Source: Xanthomonas sp. DAR 35659 (GTDB lineage: Bacteria > Pseudomonadota > Gammaproteobacteria > Xanthomonadales > Xanthomonadaceae). Taken from it: a DNA stretch of 64,000 bases. Where the stretch lies: assembly GCF_041242975.1 (NCBI RefSeq), contig NZ_CP162488.1, positions 351,501 to 415,500 on the forward strand, written 5' to 3'. The notes below the pieces were generated by a model. The model was not told the origin of the DNA. It did not search any database and worked only from the letters and a program-made list of their open reading frames with translations. Both the position numbers and the translations under genes were made by a program. Positions 34,960 through 44,279 of this stretch are shown piece after piece. Each line of letters opens with the position of its first letter. Position 1 is the stretch's first letter.

Positions 34960-37596
34960 ATGAACGACGCCCACTCCCCGCAACCCGAGGTCCCGCAGCT
35001 GCGCACCCTGCTGCTGACCGACCTGTGCGATTCGATGGCGCTGGTGGAGCGGCTCGGCGACGCCAACGCCGCCGAGCTGTTCAAGCGGCACGACGCGCTG
35101 GTGCTGGAACTGCAGCAGCGCTGGCGCGGGCGCCTGATCGACCGGTCCGACGGCCTGCTGCTGCTGTTCGAGCGCCCGATCGACGGCCTCGGCTTCGCCC
35201 TGGACTACAGCCGCGGCCTGCGCGAACTGGGCGCGCAGCGCAAGCTCGACCTGAAGGTGCGCGCCGGCCTGCACGTGGGCGAGGTGCTGACCTGGCGCAA
35301 CAGCGATGCCGCGGTGCAGGTGGGGGCCAAGCCGCTGGAAGTGGAGGGCCTGGCCAAGCCGACCGCGGCGCGGCTGATGACCCTGGCCCGGCCCGGGCAG
35401 ATCCTGCTGTCGGCGGTGGCCGAGTCGCTGACCCACCGCGCCGCGCGCGAACTGGGCGAGCGCGGCGAGCGCCTGTTGTGGAAATCGCATGGCCGCTGGC
35501 GCTTCAAGGGCGTGCCGACCGCGCAGGAGATCTACGAGGTCGGCGAAATCGGCCACACCCCGCTGCGCGCGCCGAAAGCGACGCCGAAGGCATGGCGCGA
35601 CATTCCGCTGTGGCGGCGGCCGGCGGCGCTGCTGGCCGAGGCGATGCTGACCTTGGTGGTGGTGGTGGCGCTGCTGTTCTTCGGCCGTTCGGAACCGGCA
35701 ATCGCGTTCGCCGAGCGCGACTGGATCGTGGTCGGCGATCTGCGCAACCTCACCGGCAATGCGACCCTCGATGCCTCGCTCGACCAGGCGTTCCGGATCA
35801 GCCTGGAGCAATCGCGCTACGTCAATCTGCTCAGCGACCTCAAGGTGCGCGACACCCTGGGCCGGATGCAGCGCAGCCCGGACAGCAAGATCGACCGCGC
35901 GCTCGCCTCGGAGATCGCGCTGCGCGACGGCGCGCGCGCGGTGATCCTGCCGACCGTCGCCGAAGTGGGCGGACGCATCCGCGTCACCGTGGAAGTGGTC
36001 GACCCCGCCACGCAGGCCACGGTGTATACCGAGACGCAAACCGGCCGCGGCCTGGAGTCGGTGCTGGCGTCGGTCGATGGGGTCAGCGGCCAGCTGCGGC
36101 GCCAACTCGGCGAAGCCATCCAGTCGGTCGAACAGGCGTCCAAGCCGTTGCCGCAAGTGACGACATCCAATCTTGATGCGTTGCGCGCATACGCACTGGG
36201 CCTCGAGGCCACGGGCAGCGCCAACTGGAAGCAGGCCGAACAGAATTTCCGTGTGGCGATCAACCTCGATCCGCAGTTCGCCTTGGCCTATGTCGGCATC
36301 GCCCGCGTGCTGATGGCGACGTCCGATCGCGCCGCGGCGTTGCCGTATTTGCAGAAGGCGCTGGCGTACAAGGCGCGCCTGCCGGCGCGCGACCAGCTCT
36401 ATCTCGACGCCTATTCGGCGGAACTCGGCGACAGCCCCGCCGCATTGGGTGGGTGGCAGCAACTGGTGCGTCTGTATCCCGACAGCTTCTCCGGCCATGG
36501 CAATGCGTTCTGGCATCTGTTCCAGGCCAATCGGTTCGCCGACGCATTGCCGCACGCCATCGCCGCCGATACCGCGCAGGATCCGTACCGGTCGGTCGCC
36601 ATCGACGACATCGGCCGCATCTACCTTGTCCAGGGAAAGCTGGAGCAAGCCAAGGCGCAGTTCACCCAGATCGCGCTGCAGGACAAAAGCGGGCCGGGCC
36701 GGCGCCTGGCCAACGTGCTGGCGCTGCAGGGCGATTACGCAGGCGCCGAGGCGCGACTCCGCGCCATTCCCAAGAGCGGCTATGCCGACGACGACATGGT
36801 GCCGCGCCTGGACCTGGTCGCGCTCATGGTGGACCAGGGCAAATGGACCGAGGTCGCCACCGAGCTCGACGCCGCGATCAAGGCCAGCGGCCCGGCCAAC
36901 GAGTTCACCCAGGCCCAGTTCGGCTTCGTGCAGTTGTCGGTGCAGGCGCTGACCGAACCTTCCGGCACGGTGCTGCCGCGACTGCGGCAATGGCAGAACG
37001 CGCAACTGCAAAGGCAGGCGCGTGCGCTTCCTGGCGAGCCGTATGCCAGCGATCGTGCAGGGCTCATTCTCGCCGCCGCCTATCTGGCACAGCGCCTTGG
37101 CGACGACGCGTTGTCCGCGCGCGCGCTGCAGGTGGTCGGCCCGTGGGTGGACGGTGCGTCGGTCCCGACACTGGGCAAGCTGGCGCGCATCGTCCAGGCG
37201 GGGCAGCACCGCCTGCGCGGCGAGCATGCGCAGGCGTTGGCTCTGCTGGCTCCACGCGATGACGATTTGCTGCAGACACGGGTCGCGCTGTATCACGCCT
37301 TGCAGGACGCGGGCGAGCATCGCCAGGCGCTGGCGCAGGCGGACTGGATCGGCCAGCACCGCGGCCTGGCCTATGGCGAGGCCTCGCTGTCGCAGTCGTT
37401 GCAGGCCTTGAATGTCGCCGATACGCGGATGGCCGATCGCTGGGCCGCGCAAGCCCTGTCGGATCTGGACAGGGCTGCGGATGCGCGGCGGCGACTCGAT
37501 GTGCTGTTCGCCGCCTGGCCGAGCGCCGCGATGCCGGCTTACTTGAGAGAAACGGTCGAGGCGACCTTGCCGGCTTCGAAGCAGAAGACGACGTGA
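34960..37596 (+). CDS. Class III nucleotidyl cyclase fused to membrane helix and TPR domain; probable RiPP-system cyclase
   Basis: The 878-residue protein begins with a class III adenylate/guanylate cyclase homology domain (about residues 12-200: TLLLTDLCDSMALVERLGD, then IDRSDGLLLLFERP and LKVRAGLHVGEV). One transmembrane helix follows at about 223-243 (EAMLTLVVVVALLFFG). A beta/alpha TolB- or YscJ-like region comes next, then a long TPR array (about 400-860: ALRAYALGLEATGSANWKQA and repeats) predicted outside the cytoplasm. With the next two genes it matches, from memory, the Xanthomonadaceae set annotated as putative peptide modification system cyclase, modified peptide and maturation dehydrogenase. 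Product and role are unproven. Its last 58 bases overlap the convergent precursor gene. Confidence 0.8.
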   Translation: MNDAHSPQPEVPQLRTLLLTDLCDSMALVERLGDANAAELFKRHDALVLELQQRWRGRLIDRSDGLLLLFERPIDGLGFALDYSRGLRELGAQRKLDLKVRAGLHVGEVLTWRNSDAAVQVGAKPLEVEGLAKPTAARLMTLARPGQILLSAVAESLTHRAARELGERGERLLWKSHGRWRFKGVPTAQEIYEVGEIGHTPLRAPKATPKAWRDIPLWRRPAALLAEAMLTLVVVVALLFFGRSEPAIAFAERDWIVVGDLRNLTGNATLDASLDQAFRISLEQSRYVNLLSDLKVRDTLGRMQRSPDSKIDRALASEIALRDGARAVILPTVAEVGGRIRVTVEVVDPATQATVYTETQTGRGLESVLASVDGVSGQLRRQLGEAIQSVEQASKPLPQVTTSNLDALRAYALGLEATGSANWKQAEQNFRVAINLDPQFALAYVGIARVLMATSDRAAALPYLQKALAYKARLPARDQLYLDAYSAELGDSPAALGGWQQLVRLYPDSFSGHGNAFWHLFQANRFADALPHAIAADTAQDPYRSVAIDDIGRIYLVQGKLEQAKAQFTQIALQDKSGPGRRLANVLALQGDYAGAEARLRAIPKSGYADDDMVPRLDLVALMVDQGKWTEVATELDAAIKASGPANEFTQAQFGFVQLSVQALTEPSGTVLPRLRQWQNAQLQRQARALPGEPYASDRAGLILAAAYLAQRLGDDALSARALQVVGPWVDGASVPTLGKLARIVQAGQHRLRGEHAQALALLAPRDDDLLQTRVALYHALQDAGEHRQALAQADWIGQHRGLAYGEASLSQSLQALNVADTRMADRWAAQALSDLDRAADARRRLDVLFAAWPSAAMPAYLRETVEATLPASKQKTT

Positions 37597-37880
37597 TGGT
37601 TGCCGTCCACCGTCAGGTGGCTAACCAGTTCCTTGCGCGCCTTGGCGATTTCTTCCTTCGACGCCAGCTCCTGCGAGGTCATGCAGTAGAACGGGGCGCC
37701 CGGCTTGGGCGGCGCCGGATCCGCGGCCAGTGCCTGGTCGGCCGGCGTGTAGCCGAGGCTGGCAAGGGCGGCGACCGGATTTTCCTGGAAGCTGGCGCGG
37801 AACGCGTCGTCGGTGCTCAGCAACTCCAGCAGGCGGTCGGCGATGTCGGCGGGCAACGGATCGTGGCGCGGGGTAGTCAT
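37539..37880 (-). CDS. Putative modified (RiPP) precursor peptide with Nif11/NHLP-like leader
   Basis: The 113-residue protein starts at ATG 37880. Residues 8-45 form a leader-like helix pair (LPADIADRLLELLSTDD and FRASFQENPVAALASLGY) resembling Nif11/NHLP precursors. The rest is short and hydrophilic, with two cysteines, Cys66 (PFYCMTS) and Cys100 (HHVVFCFE). It is encoded on the strand opposite to the cyclase, with their 3' ends overlapping by 58 bases. It is divergent from the dehydrogenase across a 106-base promoter region. No Gly-Gly protease site is obvious. The function as a substrate is inferred from neighbourhood and leader type. Confidence 0.72.
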   Translation of the reverse strand: MTTPRHDPLPADIADRLLELLSTDDAFRASFQENPVAALASLGYTPADQALAADPAPPKPGAPFYCMTSQELASKEEIAKARKELVSHLTVDGNHHVVFCFEAGKVASTVSLK

Positions 37881-37986
37881 GGTGATGTCATCTCTCAGTA
37901 AGGTGATGGACGGACGGTGCGGTGCGTGACTCGCATCCACACACTCTATCGGCATAATCGCCTATCAATTGAGCCGGTCTTCCTGC

Positions 37987-39165
37987 ATGCGCGTCCGCCG
38001 TTGCTTCCATCTATTCCTCGAACCGCGCGAGGTCAGCCGCTTCGACATGGCATCGCTGCTCGCCGGCGGCAGTGGTCTGGTGCGCGAACGCCAATGGGTG
38101 GCCCTGGCGCCGCATCTGGACCACGAGGTGGAAGTGGATGCGCCGGAGCGCGAACTGCTGGGCTTGCTCAGCGCCGGCGACTGGACCGACGCGCAGGCCT
38201 TGCCGCCGGATTGCGCCGCCGCGTGCGCGCGTTTGCTCCGGATCGGCCTGCTGCTATGCGATGCCGACGCGGCGCAGCCGGATTTCGCCGAACGCGATGC
38301 CGCCATGCGCGCGGCGTATTGGTGGGGTCCGGCGGCGTTGATGCACCGGCTCGGCCGCTGGCAAGGCAGCGACAGCGTCGTGGCGATGGAGGCCAATGGG
38401 TTGACCACGGTTGCCGGTCTGTACGAGAAGCTCGGCGCGCCGCCGGCGGAAGTGGGGGAGCGTTGCGCGCCTGCCGCGCGCCTGCCGCTGCCGCGCGAGC
38501 AGGAAGACGACTTCGATGCGTTACTGGCGCGGCGCGCCACCTGCCGCAATTTCGACACCGCGCGGCCGCTGCCGCTGGCCGCGTTCGCGCAGCTGATACA
38601 GCGTGTCTTTTCGGCGCGCGCCAGGGTGGTCGCCGATGGCGTGGCCGCCTTCCTGAAGAAGAACGCTCCCTCCGGTGGCGGGCTGCATGCCACCGAGGCC
38701 TACCTGATCGTGCAACGTGTCCAGGGCCTGGCCCCCGGCCTGTATCACTACCATCCAGTCGATCACGCCTTGGAGCCGCTACCGGCGCCGGACATCGCAT
38801 TGGACGCGTTGGCGCGGACCGCGGTGGCCGGCCAGTACTGGTTCGCCGACGCGCCGGTGTTGGTGGTGATGGCGCCGCGCTATGCGCGCATGTACTGGAA
38901 GTACCGCCACCATCCCAAGGCGTACCGTGCCTTGCTGCTGGACGTCGGGCATCTGTCGCAGTTGCTGTACCTATGCGCGACACAGGCGCAGTGGGGCGCG
39001 TTCGTGACCTCCGCGATCAACGAGGTGGATATCGAACAGGCATTCGGTATGGACCCCCTGCGCGAAGGGCCGCTGGTGGTCTGCGGCTTCGGCTGGCGAG
39101 CGCCGGCCCTGGCCACCGCCGAGTTCGATCCGGCGGGTACGGTCTGGCAAGCCAGCGGCGCATGA
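37987..39165 (+). CDS. SagB-type FMN dehydrogenase, putative peptide maturation enzyme
   Basis: The 392-residue protein has an N-terminal, poorly conserved half (residues 1-165) that may recognise peptide. A nitroreductase-fold SagB-like half follows (about 175-385: RRATCRNFDTARPLPL, SGGGLHATEAYLIVQRV, GLYHYHPVDHALE, DVGHLSQLLYLCATQ). SagB enzymes oxidise azolines to azoles in RiPPs. No YcaO/SagD or SagC cyclodehydratase is nearby, so the chemistry here may differ. ATG 37987 is chosen over an upstream TTG at 37969. The gene is divergent from the precursor. Confidence 0.82.
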   Translation: MRVRRCFHLFLEPREVSRFDMASLLAGGSGLVRERQWVALAPHLDHEVEVDAPERELLGLLSAGDWTDAQALPPDCAAACARLLRIGLLLCDADAAQPDFAERDAAMRAAYWWGPAALMHRLGRWQGSDSVVAMEANGLTTVAGLYEKLGAPPAEVGERCAPAARLPLPREQEDDFDALLARRATCRNFDTARPLPLAAFAQLIQRVFSARARVVADGVAAFLKKNAPSGGGLHATEAYLIVQRVQGLAPGLYHYHPVDHALEPLPAPDIALDALARTAVAGQYWFADAPVLVVMAPRYARMYWKYRHHPKAYRALLLDVGHLSQLLYLCATQAQWGAFVTSAINEVDIEQAFGMDPLREGPLVVCGFGWRAPALATAEFDPAGTVWQASGA

Positions 39166-39677
39166 GTGCAGGCTAGGCAGCCAGGGACAGGGGCGAGGAA
39201 TCAGGGACGACCGCGCCGTCGCGTCGGTCTCCCTGTGCTCCCTGCGACGCTCGAACTCGCGCATCGGCGGTGGTGTGGCACCAGCGGGTTTCATCTGGCT
39301 GCGCTGTGGCGGTGAGCAACTTCATTCCGTCGGCGGATGCGCCTGTGGCAGGCGCGTCGTGATGTTCGCGTAGCGCCTGACGCGGCGCATCGGCGCATCG
39401 GCAGGCGGTGGTCCGGCGATTTGCCGCACGCGTCCATGCGCTGGTCCAGGTCGTTGGGCATCGCGTCGGTACGTTTCTCCATGGCGTCGGCACCGCCGGC
39501 CGGCGCGGCGACCAACGCGTCTCGGGTGAGCATGTTGGTCATCTCCTCCGGCGGTGGCCCTGGGATCCGCGTCGAACGCCTTGCCGAACGCTTGCTGCTG
39601 CCAGCGGCCCTTTCAAGCGATTGCTCCAGGGATGCCGGGAGGACGGCAGCGTGGTGCCGCAAGCGTGTTCCTGGGGA
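39166..39677. other. 512-base region, at most one doubtful small gene
   Basis: No recognisable family is found here. The only frame with a credible ribosome site is described separately at 39291-39533. No terminator with a T-run is seen after the dehydrogenase gene. Confidence 0.35.
39291..39533 (-). CDS. Doubtful small protein
   Basis: An 80-residue frame starts at ATG 39533 (MLTRDALVAAPAGGADAMEK) with GGAGGAG nine bases upstream, which is why it is listed. Its second half is Arg/His/Cys-rich and looks like out-of-frame sequence, so it may be frameshifted or not coding at all. No family is recognised. Confidence 0.25.
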   Translation of the reverse strand: MLTRDALVAAPAGGADAMEKRTDAMPNDLDQRMDACGKSPDHRLPMRRCAASGATRTSRRACHRRIRRRNEVAHRHSAAR

Positions 39678-40175
39678 TTACGCAGGCCTCTTCCAGTAGT
39701 CGAGCAACGGACCATGCGCGCCGGCGACCGGGTCGCTGGCCGGGAATGGCACCCGTGCGATGCGCTCCAGCATCCCGGCGCTGGGCGCTTGCCGGCAGAT
39801 GTCCCAGTCCTGCCCGGCGGGATAGGCGCCGACGACCAGGAAGTCGCTGCTGGACCTGAGGCAGCAGTGGCCGGAGCCGGCCGGCAGCAGGAGGGCGTCG
39901 CCGGTCGCCAGCTCCGCTTCGGGGCCGTCAGGGCCGCCGAGGACCAGACGCGCGGTGCCGCGGGCGACGCCCAGGACTTCGTGCGCGGTGGAATGGTAGT
40001 GATGGTAATCGTAGACACCGTCGCGCCACTGCGGCGGCCAGCCATGCTCGGCGAAGCGGCGCTCGAAGGCCTCGGCGTCGCCGGCGCGCTCCACCGCGCG
40101 ATACAGCAGGACCGGCAGGAACGGATGGTTGGGGACCCAGTCGTGTGGCGGCAACAGCCAGGGGTGCACGTGCAT
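39678..40175 (-). CDS. Cupin-domain protein (YjlB-like)
   Basis: The 165-residue small-barrel protein contains the metal-site strands [21 protein letters not shown] (here the His cluster HHYHSTAHE) and [18 protein letters not shown], the two cupin motifs. ATG 40175 follows GAGGAG. The C-terminus ends in DYWKRP as in YjlB-like cupins. Its biological role is unknown. Confidence 0.82.
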   Translation of the reverse strand: MHVHPWLLPPHDWVPNHPFLPVLLYRAVERAGDAEAFERRFAEHGWPPQWRDGVYDYHHYHSTAHEVLGVARGTARLVLGGPDGPEAELATGDALLLPAGSGHCCLRSSSDFLVVGAYPAGQDWDICRQAPSAGMLERIARVPFPASDPVAGAHGPLLDYWKRPA

Positions 40176-40339
40176 CCGGGACTCCTCGCGGCAGGACGGC
40201 ATGGAATGACGGCCGGCGGGCGGGCGCCGTTGCGGATCATGCCGTTATGCTGCGTGGGCATGGCGTCATTGCATCGCGCACAGCATGCCGGCGCGCTCGG
40301 CCGCGCACCGCACGGAACGCGCTGGGGCGATGCCACGGC

Positions 40340-40394
40340 GTGACCCGGGGCTGGCCGCGGCGGCGAAGTGCGTCCGCGGCCAGCCCCGGGTCAC
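40340..40394. repeat. Perfect 21-bp inverted repeat (long hairpin)
   Basis: GTGACCCGGGGCTGGCCGCG plus G (40340-40360) pairs perfectly with 40374-40394 around a 13-base loop. It lies in the 392-base gap between the cupin gene and the next ORF. There is no T-run, so it is more likely a repeat element or a structured RNA than a simple terminator. Confidence 0.75.
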
Positions 40395-40567
40395 ACCGGC
40401 CGCGGTGAGCCCTGGTTCCGCACGTCCATGGCGGGCCGCGCCTGGCAGATAGCGGAACCGAGCCACGGCGGGCGCCGTCCGTCGCGCGGCAGGCCGCGGC
40501 TCACACATCGCTCACCATTTGCGCGCAGAATGTGACCATTGGATTGCGCGACGTGGAGCGCCGGCGA

Positions 40568-40987
40568 ATGAACGACTTACGCATCGACCATGTCGACGAT
40601 GCCCTGTCCGCATTGGACCAAGTCGATCCGCAGCGCAAGGCGGCGCTGTGGCAATGGGCGTATCTGGAGTTGCTGCACGAGACGCTGAGCGCCATGCATC
40701 AGCTTTCGCATCGGATCGGCATCGCCGAACTGGTCGCCGATGCCTGGCTGGCGCCGGTGGACGTCATCGCGCTGGAACAGCCGCTCCTGGACCGCGCGAT
40801 GCTGGCCGATCCGCGCGTGCAGGTGTTCGCCCTGGCGCTGGCCGACGCCTCCTCGCGCCAGGTGCGTGCGCAGCTGTGGCGCAGCGGCTATGCCAGTGCG
40901 GTGCAGGCCACGCGGCAGGGGATGCAGTCGCTGGCCGGCAAGCACCGCATCGACGCGCAGGCGCTGGCGCCGTCCTTGCCTGCGTAA
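40568..40987 (+). CDS. Hypothetical protein, 139 residues
   Basis: Not recognised. The protein is soluble, helical and mildly acidic at the start (MNDLRIDHVDDALSALDQVD), followed by a Trp/His-containing helix (ALWQWAYLELLHETLSAMHQ). Codon use matches a real gene in this GC-rich genome. The start could also be the GTG at 40532. No signal peptide or membrane segment is present. It precedes the small membrane-protein ORF and the DUF3182 operon but is separated by 144 bases. Confidence 0.6.
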   Translation: MNDLRIDHVDDALSALDQVDPQRKAALWQWAYLELLHETLSAMHQLSHRIGIAELVADAWLAPVDVIALEQPLLDRAMLADPRVQVFALALADASSRQVRAQLWRSGYASAVQATRQGMQSLAGKHRIDAQALAPSLPA

Positions 40988-41131
40988 CGTAGCGTCCGAA
41001 GCAAACAACGCCCTGGCTGGGCGTGCCCGCGTCGTTGCTCCACGCCACCGCTGCGCTGCGCGCCGCATACTGACGCGCCCGGCACGCGGCGTTCACCCGT
41101 TTCCAACGCCGTCGCGGAGAGCCTGGGACGC

Positions 41132-41326
41132 ATGGCCGCCCCCTCCCGCCATTCCGCCTCGCCATCGCGCCCGCCACCCCGGTCCAGCGCGCCTCCGGTC
41201 GGCACCTCGGAAGCCGCGGCCTGGTGGTCGCAGTTGCGTGCCAGCGTGCCGCGTGGGTGGCGCGTGGCGGCGGCGTTGCTCGTCCTGGCGATGGGTGGGC
41301 TGCTGTACTGGTCCATCCATGCTTGA
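41132..41326 (+). CDS. Small single-pass membrane protein, hypothetical
   Basis: The 64-residue frame has a Ser/Pro-rich N-terminal half and a C-terminal transmembrane helix (about residues 44-62, WRVAAALLVLAMGGLLYWS). GGGA lies seven bases before the ATG. Its stop overlaps an ATG (41319) that is in frame with the DUF3182 gene, suggesting coupling. No homologue is recognised. Confidence 0.45.
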   Translation: MAAPSRHSASPSRPPPRSSAPPVGTSEAAAWWSQLRASVPRGWRVAAALLVLAMGGLLYWSIHA

Positions 41327-41357
41327 CCTCCTGTCGGCCTCGAATGGAGCCCCCCGC

Positions 41358-42449
41358 ATGGCGCCGTTCGCCGCACACGCGCATGTTCGCCGCTGCAACG
41401 TCCGCGCGCATCCGCCGGACGGGCACGAGGCGGCGACGCATGCCTGGATCGCCGCCGAAGTGGCGCGGCTGATGCGCCTGCCGCTGCACGACCCGGGCAG
41501 GGCGGGCAGCGCCTTCTACATCCCCGACGACACGCTCACCGCGGCGCAGGCGCAGCACCTCGGCATAGGCTCTGCCGCAGACCTGCTCGGTGGCGTGGTT
41601 CCGCACGCGTTCGTCGCGACCAAGGCGATCAGCCATCCGCTGGTCGCCGACGACGCGGCCGCGCCAGCGGGATGGCAGCACACGCTGGGCACGGCGCTGG
41701 CCGAAGCGACGTTGCCCGGCTACACCGCGTTTTCGGCGGCCGACGCGTTGGTGGCCTATGCGCGCTTGTGCGGCGACGGCCAAGTGCGCCTGAAACTGCC
41801 CAGCGGCATCGGCGGACACGGGCAGTTGCTGCTGCGCGATGCCCAGGCGCTCGAGGCCGCCGTGGCCGCGGTGCCGGCGGCGGAACTGGCGCAACAGGGC
41901 GTGGTACTGGAGCGTCACCTGGACCGCTCCACCACCTTCAGCGTCGGCGAAGTGGACTGCGCCGGCATGACCATCGCCTATTACGGCACACAATCGAGCA
42001 CCGACGACGGCCGCGGCGGCGAAGCCTACGGCGGCTCGCAGCTGTTCGTGATGCGCGGCACCCTGGAGGCGCTGCTCGCGCGCACGCTGCCGCCATCGCA
42101 GCGCGAGGCGATCGCCAAGGCATGTCACTACGACCGCTGCGTCGCTCAGGCCTATCCCGGCTTCTACGCGTCGCGCCGCAACTACGACGTGATCGAGGGC
42201 CTGGCCGAGGACGGCACGCGTCTGTGCGGCGTGCTCGAACAGTCCTGGCGAATCGGCGGGGCTACGCCGGCGGAGCTGGCCGCGGTGGACGCGTTCCAGC
42301 GCGAGCCGGCGCTGCAAGCGGTGGTCGCGGCCAGCGTCGAGCGCTACGGCGCGCTGGCGTTGCCCGCCGAGTGCGAGGTCTACTATCTCGGCGAGGATCC
42401 GCGCGTGGGCCGGCTGACCAAGTACCGCTACGCGCACGCGGACGACTGA
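41358..42449 (+). CDS. DUF3182-type protein
   Basis: The 363-residue protein shows a [14 protein letters not shown] loop and a [26 protein letters not shown] core (split: [20 protein letters not shown]). These look like part of an ATP-grasp fold, as reported for DUF3182 as far as I recall. The catalytic residues cannot be confirmed by eye. ATG 41358 has GGAG nine bases upstream; the in-frame ATG 41319 would add 13 residues. The stop is two bases before the alpha/beta-hydrolase start, so the two form an operon. The reaction is unknown. Confidence 0.7.
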   Translation: MAPFAAHAHVRRCNVRAHPPDGHEAATHAWIAAEVARLMRLPLHDPGRAGSAFYIPDDTLTAAQAQHLGIGSAADLLGGVVPHAFVATKAISHPLVADDAAAPAGWQHTLGTALAEATLPGYTAFSAADALVAYARLCGDGQVRLKLPSGIGGHGQLLLRDAQALEAAVAAVPAAELAQQGVVLERHLDRSTTFSVGEVDCAGMTIAYYGTQSSTDDGRGGEAYGGSQLFVMRGTLEALLARTLPPSQREAIAKACHYDRCVAQAYPGFYASRRNYDVIEGLAEDGTRLCGVLEQSWRIGGATPAELAAVDAFQREPALQAVVAASVERYGALALPAECEVYYLGEDPRVGRLTKYRYAHADD

Positions 42450-42451
42450 CG

Positions 42452-43339
42452 ATGGAAACCACACTCTCCAGCATCGACATCGCGGTGGACGGCGCCGCCT
42501 TGAGCGGCACCCTGCTGACCCCGACCAACGGCCTGCCCGGCGTGCTGTTCGTGCATGGCTGGGGCGGCAACCAGCACCACAACCTGGTGCGTGCGCGCGA
42601 AGCGGTGGGCCTGGGCTGCGTCTGCCTGACCTTCGACCTGCGCGGCCACGAAGGCCTGGCCTCGATGCGCGGAACGGTCACCCGCGCGCAGAATCTGGAC
42701 GACATCAAGGCCGCCTACGACCGCCTGGCGGCGTCGCCGCAGGTGGACCCGGAATCGATCGCGGTGGTGGGCTTGAGCTACGGCGGCTATCTTGCCACGC
42801 TGCTGACCCTGGAGCGGCCGGTGGAGTGGCTGGCGCTGCGGTCGCCGGCGCTTTACAAGGACGCGCACTGGGACGGCCCGAAGGTGGCACTGAACCGGGA
42901 TCCGGAGCTGATGGCGTACCGGCGCAGCGTGGTGGCGCCGGCCGACAACGTCGCGCTGGCCGCATGCCAACGCTTCCGCGGCGACGTGCTGCTGGTCGAG
43001 GCCGAGCAGGACGTGATCGTGCCGGGGCAGGTGCTGAAGAACTATGCCGCGGCGTTCTCCAATGCGCGCTCGCTGACGTCGCGAACGATCCAGGGCGCCG
43101 ACCACGCGCTGACCCGGAAGGAACACCAGGCCGAATACACCCGCTACCTGATCGACTGGCTCACCGAGATGGTGGTCGGGCGCCGCGTGGCGCTGGCCAA
43201 GAACGTGGTCGAACGTCGCAAGCAAAGCCTCAAGCATGTGCAGGGCGAGGCGGCGACCTCGCCCGGACAGGGCTCCAGGGAGTTCCAGGGCGACCTGCAA
43301 GCCAAGGAGCGCACGTCCGAGGCGACGCCGTCGCGCTGA
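42452..43339 (+). CDS. Alpha/beta-fold hydrolase, partner of DUF3182
   Basis: The 295-residue hydrolase has an oxyanion-hole HGWGGN (residues 35-40) and the nucleophile elbow GLSYGG with Ser109. A late GADHAL supplies the catalytic His, and EAEQDVIVP probably the acid. It resembles dienelactone/acyl-peptide hydrolase-like esterases. The last 45 residues are a polar tail beyond the usual domain. It is co-transcribed with DUF3182. Confidence 0.8.
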   Translation: METTLSSIDIAVDGAALSGTLLTPTNGLPGVLFVHGWGGNQHHNLVRAREAVGLGCVCLTFDLRGHEGLASMRGTVTRAQNLDDIKAAYDRLAASPQVDPESIAVVGLSYGGYLATLLTLERPVEWLALRSPALYKDAHWDGPKVALNRDPELMAYRRSVVAPADNVALAACQRFRGDVLLVEAEQDVIVPGQVLKNYAAAFSNARSLTSRTIQGADHALTRKEHQAEYTRYLIDWLTEMVVGRRVALAKNVVERRKQSLKHVQGEAATSPGQGSREFQGDLQAKERTSEATPSR

Positions 43340-43439
43340 GACTGGGCGTCACGTCGGCGCATCGGCCGACGCGACGCCGCGGCAGCGGCGCGGCGCGCGG
43401 TGGTCGCCGCGCAGGTGCAGGTGCGGTTCGCCGCCCCGC

Positions 43440-43757
43440 TCAATGATGGTCGACGGAGTGCTCCAGATGATGCCAGGCATGGCGCACCAGCCAGCGCGCT
43501 TCGTCCCATGGCACCGACAGCGATGGCGCGAGTTGGTGATAGGACTCCTGCAGCACCCGGTACAGCTGTGCCTCGTTGGCGCGCGGATAGGCCAGATAGA
43601 CCTCGTAGCCCATCTTCAGCAGCAGCGCGTAATCGGAAAAATCGCGGTGGCCGAGACGGCCGTTGGCATGGGCATGCTGCCAGTAGGCCATTTCGGCATC
43701 CAGGTTCACGGCCGAACGGGTGCGGGCAGGACGAGCGAGCGCGGAAACGGTCTGCAT
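43440..43757 (-). CDS. Hypothetical protein, 105 residues, His-rich end
   Basis: Not recognised. It is a soluble, helical protein with aromatic and histidine residues (AEMAYWQHAHANGRLGHRDF, LVRHAWHHLEHSVDHH). AGGAG lies eight bases before ATG 43757, which supports the gene. It converges with the alpha/beta-hydrolase gene across a 100-base gap. The histidines could bind metal, but this is a guess. Confidence 0.65.
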   Translation of the reverse strand: MQTVSALARPARTRSAVNLDAEMAYWQHAHANGRLGHRDFSDYALLLKMGYEVYLAYPRANEAQLYRVLQESYHQLAPSLSVPWDEARWLVRHAWHHLEHSVDHH

Positions 43758-44279
43758 GGGTAGGACTCCTCGCGAGGCCACCCCCTGTCGGGCCGATCCT
43801 AGCGGATAGTTCCGCGTGGTTTGCGTCGACGCCAGCACAATTACGTGCATCGCATGCCGGTCGCCTCGCGGGGCGGAGGCGTCGCGGCGGGTGCGTCTCC
43901 GCCGCGTTGCGAACGCGCCGTGCGCGTGCGTGGAACGCAGCGCGTGCATCTCAAGCGGTGTGCGACGCATCTGTACGCTCCCGGCCGCCATGCGCCGACC
44001 TCCAGCCGCGCCGCGTGCGCGCTGCGATTGCGCTTGGAGCCGGCGGCTCGACACGGCCCTGCTCCAACCAACATTCATGGCGCTGCCGCGCAGGGCTACG
44101 CGAACCACGACAACCGTTCGTAGCAGCTGCGCCCGCGGTAAGCGGGCGCCTCTCCGCATCGTGCGCGCAGAGGGCGCGACGCACGGGTGTCGGTTCATTC
44201 GCGGGTCTTCGGTAGGGAAGCGACCGCATCCGGCAGCCGCCACTGGACAATTTCCAATCAATGTAACTATCATGATTAC
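43758..44279. other. 522-base divergent region without a gene
   Basis: Only GC-driven frames are seen. It holds the promoters of the His-rich protein gene (leftwards) and of the Rrf2 gene (rightwards), and an AT-rich stretch at 44250-44285 around the Rrf2 start. Confidence 0.4.

Noticed and set aside
37969..37986. TTG start for the SagB-type dehydrogenase
   Set aside because: The ATG at 37987 is only six codons downstream, and the TTG has no supporting ribosome site.
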